DNA of 64,000 nucleotides from Rhexocercosporidium sp. MPI-PUGE-AT-0058. Taxonomy: Eukaryota; Ascomycota; Leotiomycetes; Helotiales. Each line of letters opens with the position of its first letter. The stretch's first letter is position 1. The translations under genes were made by a program, and so were the position numbers. The notes beneath the pieces were generated by a model that worked only from the letters and a program-made list of their open reading frames with translations, searched no databases and was not told the origin of the DNA. The stretch covers positions 2,418,001-2,482,000 of the forward strand of contig JAGTJL010000004.1 in assembly GCA_020746875.1 (NCBI GenBank). The letters are read 5' to 3'. Below, one piece after another: positions 45,610 through 55,361 of the stretch.

Positions 45610-45935
45610 CTAGTCCTTCACCTCGTTATCATTCTCACCCTGGCTCACCTCAACTTTCACTGGAGTCTTCTGCTGTTTCGATCTCAACCCCACATAGCCC
45701 TTCCTCGCAGCAAGAAACGGCCCTTCCCCACCCTGCATAATCCCACTCCCCTCCCTAACCAATTCAAACTCATGATCAACAACACTCACCAGTGCCGCAA
45801 CGGCAATAGGAATCCCCGCCGGTCCAGCAAAAGTTCTCGTAGGACAATCATAGTTCTTCACATAGAACGTAATAGTCCGAACGCCACCCGAAATTGCCCT
45901 AAAACGTGCCGAAATGCTGGTCTTTAATCACGCTC
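45610..45935 (-). pseudogene. C-terminal remnant of a P450-like gene, paralogous to the gene at 46594-47862
   Basis: The frame begins after a stop near 45935 and ends at 45610. It contains FYVKNYDCPTRTFAGPAGI, then HEFELVREGS and KGYVGLRSK. These parts align by eye with FRIGRFECPAKNTFGPMMIG, GRFEMVVDRVSG and EAYAGLRLRK at the end of the neighbouring P450-like protein, including the cysteine followed by Pro. No N-terminal or K-helix part is present in frame upstream. A different frame upstream (LPKTCNIIATRPSPDG) is unrelated or scrambled. The call rests only on similarity within this window, so a different origin is possible. Confidence 0.5.
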
Positions 45936-45999
45936 CGATTCGCAACGAACGAGAAATTATTTTTAACAACCATTTTCCCATCAGGTGAGGGTCTAGTAG

Positions 46000-46593
46000 C
46001 AATGATATTGCAAGTCTTCGGCAGAGCCTCCAGCACACATCCGTATCAGAAGGGCTTGGGTGTGAAGGATGAGGGAGTCAATTCAATATAGTGGATGATG
46101 ACGAATTAGGGATTGGGTAATATTAGATCATTAATAATCTCGTTTATAGAATTGAATATAGTAGTGTTGGGATAAGTGTGTAGCGTGAGACCAAGACAGT
46201 TATCCGTTGAGCTTGAGTTTCGAATCTCTCGATTCAATGAAGTTGATCGAGTTCTACACGTATATCCTATTAGTAATTTTACTTTTAAATAAGGTCCATA
46301 GTATTATTTTGGACGATTATAGTTCTTTCGTTAACGGGAGATTTCCCCCTCGTTTTACTAGTTCCTTTTGTTGCTCGATGGACTTTAGTATCGACCACAA
46401 AAATATCCTCGAGAGCCTTTCGCTTTCATACTACCTCTGCAGCCTTTAGGAAAGATAGCTTTTTATCAGAGATTTCGCTAGCTGTTTCTAGTTTTAGAAG
46501 TATGCATATCTATTCAAGGAGTTCTAAAGTAGCAGAACCGAAGAAGAAGAAAAGAGAGGAGCCAGTCTTAATCACTTCATCGAAATCATAAAA
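46000..46593. other. Very AT-rich intergenic stretch
   Basis: The stretch from about 46090 to 46560 is markedly AT-rich, with many TTAGTATTATTTT-like runs, consistent with a decayed repeat, possibly mutated by repeat-induced point mutation. No terminal repeats were found. The open frame at 46207-46449 is not thought to be coding. Confidence 0.45.
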
Positions 46594-47862
46594 TCAGTTC
46601 TTCACCTTCCTTAACCGCAATCCAGCATAAGCCTCCCTACCACCTTCAAGCGGACCAGGTCCAAACACATCCCCAGAAACCCGGTCTACCACCATCTCAA
46701 ACCGGCCACCAACGCCACCTATCAGAGCCCCAACCAAAATACCTATCATCATCGGCCCAAAAGTATTCTTGGCAGGACATTCAAAACGCCCTATCCTAAA
46801 AGGCATATACACCTTCTTTTGGGCCCCCTTCAACGGCCACCGAGCAGGCAGGAATTGCAATGCTTCAACGCCCCAAGTCTTGATGTCGTGGTGGAGGTAT
46901 TCGATGTCGATGGCGACCTCTTCTTCCGGGAGCTGGCGGTTGATGCGTCGAGTAGGTGGGTAGAGACTGAGAGATTCGTCGACGATGTTCTTGACTGTGA
47001 CTCCAGCCGCAGATAGTGGGGTGTCGAATGTGGCCTGGCATGGCTGGGCGAAGAACCGCTCGATGGCTGCTTGGTAGACGAGAGCATTCGCTAGTGTAGC
47101 ACGGAAGCGAACTTCGAGGAAACAGTGCAACACTACTCGCCAAAGTGTCTCGTACGCCGGCAGGATCCAGTTGAGCGGGTTCTCTTTGCCTGCTTCATCA
47201 TTGGAATCCCGGAATCCACTATGTGGATGGATGAAGGAATGCAGTTTTCGAAGCAACTCTTTCTTGTCATTGAGCATTGTCACTGGATCTTCACCACTGC
47301 AGCGTTTTGATGCTAGCCAAAGGGAGTTGATCTTCGTGGTAATGAAGTGGACGTCTCCAGCTGCCGGTGTGTCGCTTTCTGGGAAGAACTTGATGATGAC
47401 AATTCGGAAGACCAGACTTTGGACGAATTTGACGAGTAGGAGTGGCTCAGCGTTGGGTCCGTCCTTTAATGTCGTGAGGGAAGAATGCACAATGTCGGCT
47501 GCAGCCAAGGCAAGTGTAGTCCATTCATCCTCGTTGATGCGGATCAAGTTCTTGGCTTGGTTGACAAAGGCTTTGTGGTAGTCGGAATCGGTAGTGGTGA
47601 AAGCATTGTTGATACCGAACGCAGTGGTTAGGCGTCTGTTGGGTTCTGCTCGAGACTTGAGATCTGAGTTGCGGAGGATGAGGCAAGACTCCTCGCTGCC
47701 ACGGATTCGGTGATAGCCATGGCTTTTTTTGGATGGTCGGAACCAGATGTTGATTATAGAACACACCACTAACAAGGCCGCGGGGATGAAGAAGAACATA
47801 CTGGATTGTGCTTGTGTGGGGATTCCCTTCTCAGCTTTTGGCGTGAGGTGTTCAGTGTGCAA
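46594..47862 (-). CDS. Cytochrome-P450-like protein lacking the ExxR arginine
   Basis: One exon, 422 residues, shorter than the usual 480-530. The hydrophobic N-terminal segment MFFFIPAALLVVCSIINIWF is an ER anchor preceded by a 20-residue extension. The I-helix region is weak. The K-helix reads DESLSLYPPTRRINRQ, so the position of the invariant Arg of ExxR is Ser (E296, S299, codon at 46966-46968). The heme-loop-like segment is FRIGRFECPAKNTFGP with C362. This C-P-A form with FGPMMIGILVGAL is a variant I recall from a divergent fungal P450 clade. EAYAGLRLRK closes it. It may be an intact member of that clade, or a sliding pseudogene given the missing Arg and reduced length. A TATATA lies at about 47938-47945, 76 nt before the start. 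Confidence 0.7.
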   Translation of the reverse strand: MHTEHLTPKAEKGIPTQAQSSMFFFIPAALLVVCSIINIWFRPSKKSHGYHRIRGSEESCLILRNSDLKSRAEPNRRLTTAFGINNAFTTTDSDYHKAFVNQAKNLIRINEDEWTTLALAAADIVHSSLTTLKDGPNAEPLLLVKFVQSLVFRIVIIKFFPESDTPAAGDVHFITTKINSLWLASKRCSGEDPVTMLNDKKELLRKLHSFIHPHSGFRDSNDEAGKENPLNWILPAYETLWRVVLHCFLEVRFRATLANALVYQAAIERFFAQPCQATFDTPLSAAGVTVKNIVDESLSLYPPTRRINRQLPEEEVAIDIEYLHHDIKTWGVEALQFLPARWPLKGAQKKVYMPFRIGRFECPAKNTFGPMMIGILVGALIGGVGGRFEMVVDRVSGDVFGPGPLEGGREAYAGLRLRKVKN

Positions 47863-48496
47863 TAAGTTGAATAGGAGGATTCGATGCGATCTTTGGATTC
47901 GTGCTGTACTCTGTTGGACAAGGTGGATTATCGAAGACTATATATCTGAATCGTACCTTCGCAAGTCGAGTGCTTCTAGATCCATCTTTCCATTTCCATT
48001 TTCATGGATGAGCGACGGGAAGCCGCTATGTCAAAAAGTGGTCAGAATTCCTTCATCTGAGCTAAGAATGTGGGTTTGTGCTTATGCACCGTCCCGTAGA
48101 GGCCCTTTGTTTGCTTCGGGGGTGGTGGGAGCTCATGGATCGTGGTGGTGATGACTGGAAATGATGAAATGTCTGTGCAGTCGTATCATATGAAAATGCT
48201 TTTGCTGTAAATTAAATTGAAAGGTTGTCCTTTCTCCGACGGCAGACAGGAGTTCGGGTGGCCGGATAGTCAGTATTTGTATTGGATGAGTTGCGAGAAG
48301 AGGAGACCGTAGGATCGATCTCTTTGTAACAGTGTGCCTTAGAGAAAGGACGCTTTAAGTGTCCTTGTACAGGCAGTCGTATCAAAATAGAATTCGATAG
48401 CATCTTGGAATTTTTTGATAGGCATATTTGATGAGTTCCCACGCCATCTAAATGAAGTCACCAAGCAATCTAGGAGAAGATCAGTAAACCTACAGA
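47863..48496. other. Intergenic region
   Basis: Promoter of the P450-like gene on the left and 3' flank of the HET gene. Nothing else was seen. Confidence 0.45.
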
Positions 48497-50177
48497 TCAG
48501 CTGGGAAGCAACTGCCTGAATATTTTCTCGAGATGAAAATCGCCATCGGCTGACACTTCGAAGTATAGAGCTCTTATCCCGTCGACAAATCCCTGCCGGA
48601 TAGCTATATGCAACACTTGACCCCCGCGGAGGACAAATGAGCTGCGATCGCATGTAGTCATTTTCTCCCGGCACCAATCCGGAAAGAAACCTCTTCTCAG
48701 CTTGTTAAGATGCCCAACCCAAGTGCTGGTTGAGATGCAGTAGGATAATTCCTGGTTTGTTACAAAAACGTGTATAACGCATTTTGCTTTCGGCTTTCCG
48801 TATAAGAATAGTAAGGCATACATTTCCTCAAATATAAGGCTTTGGGATCCGAGTTTGAGCTTTACTTCATCATTACCCAGCTTCCAAGGCACGAGGTTAT
48901 GATTCGCAGAATTCGAAGTGTGGATATCGGACACGGGGCTCGGTCTTCTCTGGAACACATGAATACAGTGGCTGTCTGGCTCTGATGGAACAGACCGCGG
49001 AGCATTCGTCTGAGGCACACAGACTGTACGATTAGAAGCAGATGATTGAAGTAGCTTCTCGCTGACTAGTTCAATCTTATCTGTATATATTCGGGTGTAA
49101 ACGCCTGCAACTGACTGGAGATATATCCCACATGAGTCAACGTTATAGCAGTGCGTCTTGCTCCCTTTGTAACAACCTAAGACCGCAATAAATATATATT
49201 TGCTGGGACTTCTACGCTCATTAGACGATTCTGTCATTTCCCGATTGAGGAAGGGTAACGTAATTTTTAGACCGAGATTTGTCATGGAGAACTCAGACTG
49301 GCGGTCAAGCGAATTGACGATGTTGTGGGCATCTCTGAACTCTGCTGGATGGTATGCGAGCAAGCCGCGACCAAGCTGCGTATCTTTTGAACTCTGAGCC
49401 CTCCACGCGAAGATAGACTGATCGTTGGATTCCTTCAAAATCTCCAACTGAAGCCTCTTAAATGCCTTATCGCCTTCACCATATATCAACGGCATGTTGA
49501 CGTTAAGCAAGCCCATCAGGCAATACGCCAGGTCTTCCAACCGCTCTGTCTCCCGATATGAAGCCCATGCCATCTTTTGCGAGATGCTGAAAATTTCTCC
49601 GTATATTTCGTAATTTTTTATCGCGGTGGGGGAGATAAGTGTGATTTCAGCAACCACAGCTTCGAGACTCGATTTAGTCCCAATATCTCTCCAATTAACC
49701 CATAGAACACCAGGTTCGCGGGTGCAATGAGTTCCTGCAATGAGTTCCTGCAAAGTCCAACCCCTCTTAAACCATGAACTCCTCCTGAATCCCGACCCCT
49801 CAGCACCAGGATTCTCCTCGCTCTGAACATCTGCCAAATACGCATAACAGACCTCCGCATCACGGTAATAATTAAACATCGAATTAATCGCTTCCGTAAG
49901 CTCGACATTGTTGGTTTTATCGATGCAGCACGTGTCGATCCAGATATACTCGAAGCCGAATGAGGCTGCGATCTCGCTGCACTTAAGGATTTTCTGGCAG
50001 CCGAGTTTTGAGATGAGGGATGGTGATGGGGTTGGGGATGAGGATGAGGCTTGCATTTCTTGGAGAGACTTCGTCGGCGCCCCAGCGGTGGGACAGGATT
50101 GCATAGTGGGGGACTTTGGGGTGGTCAAATCGTGGGAAGGACTCAATTTGGAGGGTTGTGGTATTGATTAGACGCAT
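48497..50177 (-). pseudogene. HET-domain (heterokaryon incompatibility) gene damaged by indels
   Basis: The N-terminus starts at 50177 (MRLINTTTLQIESFPRFDH) and reads HYAILSHRWGADEVS in one frame. The rest of the HET domain (FGFEYIWIDTCCIDK, SMFNYYRDAEVCYAYLADV, WFKRGWTLQELIAG) is in the next frame, so one extra base (or two missing) lies near 50060-50075. A 13-nt tandem duplication at 49723-49748 shifts the frame again inside the conserved LQELIA block. The expected following residues occur in another frame, and an opposite indel restores NWRDIGTKSSLE. The remaining 350 residues (ENLIYGEGDKAF-like region, then a non-conserved C-terminus) stay open. HET proteins trigger cell death on fusion of incompatible strains. 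This copy is probably inactive. Sequencing error is less likely given several independent changes. Confidence 0.8.
49723..49748. repeat. Perfect 13-nt tandem duplication inside the HET gene
   Basis: TGCAATGAGTTCC occurs twice in direct succession, followed by a partial TGCAA. The unit length is not a multiple of three, so it shifts the frame within the conserved HET block. Confidence 0.9.
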
Positions 50178-51278
50178 GATGGCGGGCTTGGGGCGAGGAG
50201 CGGGATGGAATTGGGCATTGACCGCAATATCGGCCGAATTTGGGGCTGATGTGATGATGAGGGACGATAATGGAGCTGATGATGTTGATGAGTGAAGGAG
50301 CTGAGGTTGAGGATTTCTGGATGTTCAGCCCCAGCCTGATCGGTCTGTCATGTGGGATCCTGTGATTGGCGGAGCAAGCCAGTCAGTCATGATCTCAACC
50401 TGCAATTCGCAGTTGTTGCTTTGGAACTGCGATATCATTTGTTGACTTTCAAAACGATTCCTTAGCATCAATGATTTGTTAGGAAGCCGAAGTGCGAGTG
50501 TTTGGACTCACATAAGCTGATCGAGTACTACAGGATAAACAAGTGGGACCCTTTTGAATTTCTCGAAACTCTCTCGACGGAGTAGTAGCTTGTTGCGTAG
50601 TTCGTATATGTCAGAAAAATGTATCCATTGTTCAAGGGAAGTCCACAAATGAACCAACCCGGTTTGATCTTTTCTTCTGTAAAGAGTAAAATCTGGGTCA
50701 TTCAGCACAGACAGAAAAGTTTACTATATCACCCTTGATAAGAAGTATATCTAGGTAATATGGAAAGAAGGTTGGAGATACGATAAGCTTTTAGCTTTTT
50801 GAAAGTTAAAACCATGCCCTGTCTCGATCTCGCTTAGTAGTCCGCAAGCAATCAACGACAATGCCTCGGAAACCTTGAAATTCATCTACATCCATAAGCG
50901 TCGAAACTGGCTCGTGGAGACTTGAGCATAGAAAAGGATAATTAAAAACCAGTTCTCTTTCGTCGGATATAGCTTAACGTGTCGTACTTCAAGTAGATCA
51001 ATCGGCAGATGGAGCAGCAGGTAGCGGGAGGGGGGCCGAGAAGGTAAGATAATATGATTAGATATAAAAACGCCACCCAATGCAACATACCGCAAGGACG
51101 TGATCCCCAAACGCAAAGAAAAATGAACCTGCAATTTTTGAAAACCTCCACTCCATCGCTTGTACGCAAGTAAGCATTGCACAGCAACCCATAATGAGAG
51201 AGCATATCCACAGACGGTCCAATAAACAGAAACCCAGCAAACAATCCAAAGGGGCAAAGATATCAGGCTAAAGCACTC
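50178..51278. other. Intergenic region with unsupported frames
   Basis: Frames at 50508-50708 and 50886-51257 (minus) have no recognisable family. The second is rich in hydrophobic residues but overlaps the 3' flank of the bestrophin gene and has no consensus. HET promoter on the left. Confidence 0.4.
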
Positions 51279-52852
51279 TCAAACAGTCACGTTACTCCCA
51301 TCCGAAGTCGAGATCTTCCCGCCCGCAATAACCTTACTCTTCAACGCATTCCTAATATCCCTCACACTCCTCCCATTCCACGCATCGAAGCCGCCTTCAC
51401 TCAGCGGCCAAAGAACTTTATTCTCGCTCTTGCCGCCACTCCCCCTAACCACATCCCCGAACTTCGGCGCTGGAACACTCGTCAACGTATCGAGCTCCGA
51501 GCTCAACTCGCGGCAGTAATCATCGAGAGGCAGATCGTTCACGTCGTTGCCGAATGGATTCTCGAGCTCGTTTCCGATGGCCGCGAGGCCGAGGATAATG
51601 TAGGCTGCGGCGATGGTGCCGGGGATGGTGATCCATTGCAGGTTCTCGAGGAGTTGGAATGGGAGGAGGTAGACATATAAGAGCACGATTTGCGAGATGA
51701 GAATGTTGTATCCAACCGGTAAGGGGGTGGTGAGGACTCGCTCGGCGGACGATTGGGTGTCTGTTAGGGCGGCGATGGCGGTCATGATTTGTCCTGTTAT
51801 AACGGGGTTCTTCAATGTGCCGTTCACGGACACTTCTTCGACGTACGACGCTATGTAGGTAAGGATTTCCAGGGGTAGGTTTCCGAGTGGTCGATCTGCG
51901 CGCTTGAGAACTTTTCGGGGGTTGGATTCTGCGAATGGAATACCGAGGTAGATACCGACTGATTTCCAGGGGGAATGTTTATGCTCCACTGTATTCTCCT
52001 CCTTGTGTGCGGCGAGTGCGAAAGTATCGAGATGCGACACAAGAGAGTTAATATCCGGGTAGTGTGCGTAGGGCTCAAAGCGAAGCTTGTGTTTTAGAGA
52101 GACAGCGAAGGCTAGGATCATGTTTATGGCTGTTATTTTGGAAAGAAGGTCTTCTTTGGCGAATTCGGGTCGCTCGTCGATGTGTACCCAGATATTACGT
52201 GCCAGGTTGCGGGATTGCACGGAGAGTGTTGCCCATGATTTACGGCCGTCGGAGTATCGTTCGTAGGCGGTGGTGCTGCGGAAGGAGAGGGCGAGACCGA
52301 CCACGAAACCAAGAACTGTGAGGAGGAGGGTATTGACTTCGACTATTGGAAGACTTTTGTTAGCACGGGTATATTGGTTTTTTTTTATTAAATAGAAGAG
52401 TTGGGAATTTGGAGAGGTATTTGGACGTACGTTTGGTAACGAACATGGAAATGCAGGTGATACATGTTGCCCAGCCTCCGATCATTGCCAAAGGCAGGAG
52501 CATTCGAGGTGTGACACTGCCGTGCATTCGCATGAAATAAGGAAGTTTAGAATGGCCGTCCATATTTCGTGGACCGACCTGTTCAATCAATTAGCTTGGG
52601 ACAAGTCAATTGGGGGACATGAATTGTACATACGAAGTAGTCCTCGACACGGGGCTCAAGACGACTCATTCTGTTCATTCCGCTCATAGGTGTCTGTGTG
52701 CCGCTAACGTGCACGTCGGTCATGTCTTTCGTCCATGTCGATCTCCTCGATGCGTTATTGTTTGCTTGTGGTATGTCGTAGTGATGGATTGCATCGGTGT
52801 GTGCTGCTCCGTGGCCTCCTGCTCCACCAGCTGGAGCGGCATCATCGGACAT
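51279..52852 (-). CDS. Bestrophin-family (UPF0187) anion channel
   Basis: Three exons (52634-52852, 52431-52578, 51279-52342) give 476 residues. The first 80 residues are disordered, with MSDDAAPAGGAGGHGAAHTD. Exon 2 has the first membrane segment (PRMLLPLAMIGGWATCITCI), preceded by a conserved aromatic region (LPYFMRMHGSVTPR). Exon 3 opens LEVNTLLLTVLGFVVGLALS, then FRSTTAYERYSDGRKSWATL, the bestrophin core motif. LPLEILTYIASYVEE and TPLPVGYNILISQIVLLYVY complete the helices. The C-terminus beyond DVNDLPLDDYCREL is variable. Fungal and plant relatives conduct chloride in organelle or plasma membranes. Ion and location cannot be told from the sequence. Intact gene. Confidence 0.92.
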
Positions 52853-55361
52853 GGCTGTGATGGTGGAAGGAGAGGAAGATCAGAAGCAATCAAAAAGAGT
52901 CAGTTAGTAAATAGCAATCGAAATGGAAGTGGACAAAGAAAGAGACTTCCAACGACAAAGTCCTTAAAGATGAAAAGGTGGAGAAACGATTAACAAGAAA
53001 ACGGAAAGATTGCGGAGTAGAAGGAGAAGCTGCAGTTATGTACAAACATCAGAGCACACAGAACGATGAAAAAGTCCAGGCCTCACATCCCAGAAGATTT
53101 AGTTTTTACAATCCAGGGGATCCATTTCCGCCCCCAGCTCCACTCCGTCAGCTTCTGGGTTCACGGTGGGTCTTGGCCGTTTTAGAAACGTCTGATGGGT
53201 ATACTGCACTCGAGCTAATGCTGTTTCTGGCTTGCTTGCCGGGTTTCTGGAGCACCGATCTCCTTGCCCCGGCCGCCCTGGTGTGGTTGATGGAGATTCA
53301 TCCCGAGGTACAGATGATAATTGGTGTGGGATCTGGGATGCTCGCGTAATCGGGATAAAAATACATGGGGCGGATGGAAATATGCCGGGTCCCCTGAGCG
53401 CGGCTGAAGTTTGGAGCGGCTCGGGCCACTTGGGGACTTCCACGTACAAATTAGGGTAGAATATTGAATGCAGTGAGATTCAAATGCGATTGATAGGAAG
53501 AGAGGGCCGAGTGCGACGTGTATACGAAAGATGGTCAACGAGAGTTGCTGCTGATGCAGGATCTTCTTGGGATGAAAGCAAGGTTTTCGTGAGGTGACTA
53601 GACTCTCTTGTGCCGTAAGCCCAAGCCGCCCAAGCCCCCAGCCCCTGCGGGAGGCGCGCAGTGGCGGCGGGAACACACTGACTAGCCCAACCACAGACAC
53701 CTGACTGGACTGAACTCTGTGAGCTCAGTGGAGTGAGTGGACTGGTTGCAGCACTCAGGGGCAAGGAGCCAGCAGGGAGAAGTGAGTCTCGAACATGTTT
53801 CAACCCACCGACCAGTCTTCCCCTGCAGCAAGAGCAACGGGCTCAAGCTCAAGGCTCAAGCGGTAGCGGTGTTGAGGTTCGAGTACCGGTTGAAACATCC
53901 ATCAAATCAAAACATGAAAGAAAAAGCAGATTCAGATCGAGTGGATTGGGGGGGGGGGGAGAAAGGGAGAAGCTTCATGCCCTGAAGCGATTGTCGGGTA
54001 AGGGATGATCTTAGAGCGTTGTGTATCATATCTGAGGGCGGTTGCGAATAGGACTAGCTCGATGAGAATAGGATGCATCCCTTGTACAGGAGGACGCTGA
54101 AGCTGAATGAATAGTACTGTGGTGTGTGCTGAAGCCCCATGCCTCTCCTGCAGAGCCAAGATCATGGATTGGATAAATCATACATAAAAACAGCCAAGAG
54201 CCATCGGGAATTGAAAAGGTCAAATACGAGACGAACTGTGAACGAGTCATTTTACTACTTTGCTAGAGGGGGATGAAGAGACTCATTGCCCCTATTACGC
54301 AACAGAATTGGTGATGGTTGGATGAGGAGGAGTTTGGCAGACGGGAGGGAGAACATAGAGAGAGGAAGAGGACTTCCTTTGACAGGTGCAGCTTGACAAG
54401 GCTGAGCATCGCGGTGGTAGGTAGGGGCTGATGATTGGATGCCAAGGAAGGGACGAGGCTGAGAGCCCAAGAGGCAGATGTGACAGTCACCTGACCAGAT
54501 TCTTTTTGCATCGAATATCTGTGAGACCGGACGATATATTGAACAAGTGGGAATTACAGCATAACGTTCAGTTAATCAAGCATCTCGCTCGGTCTGTCAA
54601 TCTTCGCTTCTGGGAGTTAGATCCAGCATCTAAGTTGAATCTGTCTATTTACTTTGGTTCTATGAGCTGCGCCACGCGACATTAATATTGAACGGTCAAT
54701 TTGAAGTCACTTTCTCGCACGCCCTAACCCCGAGGATTTGCGGTCCCTTCAAGCTATTCTTCATGATCTTCGTGAACCATGATAGTATACACTTATATGT
54801 TATTAATTCGAGTCAGGTTAGCATCACGTTCCTCTCGCTTAGTCAGTCTTCACATGCGATATCTTGTCCCTCACATTCCAAACATCCAAAGCATGCATCC
54901 CCGCCACCTCAAATCACCTGCCGACTAGTCCAACCATCCCCCCATTTTCCCCATGATCCCAATTCGCCCTGCTAGCCGCTCTCCTGCGCTTCTTATTTGA
55001 TGAACCTTCGATTACCGCCGCAGGAACATAGGCCGAGGTCGAAGTGGCTGCATATTTCTGGTCATACGCACCACAAGCTCTTCTCCGCTGTTCGTGTTGA
55101 TACGACGATACTTGGTACCATCACTTGAGTGACACCATCTTATTCTCTTACGTTGACCATTTCCATTACTCGTCCTGCATGTGCATTGGGAAACTAGACA
55201 TGGGATAGACTAGACTGTTTTGTTTAGCATGCTTCTCGTCTGGTGAAGCTTGTTTTCTTTCTTGGATTCACATGTGAATCGCACCGCATCGCAGCCTCTT
55301 TGTTCTCTGCTCAGCATCATCCCTCGGTTTCTCTTCTAGACAAAACATATCCTATGTCAAG
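52853..55361. other. Longest gene-free stretch of the window
   Basis: Left part: 5' flank of the bestrophin gene. Right part: promoter of the alpha/beta hydrolase gene. A G homopolymer lies near 53948-53959. Open frames on both strands at 53099-54165 have the Ser/Pro/Arg composition of chance frames. No repeats with matching ends were seen. Confidence 0.5.

Noticed and set aside
50886..51257. Hydrophobic minus-strand frame
   Set aside because: It lies in the 3' flank of the bestrophin gene and three overlapping frames are equally hydrophobic, which suggests T-rich composition.
53099..54165. Several frames over 100 codons
   Set aside because: Frames overlap on both strands with Ser/Pro/Arg composition and no start context or domain.
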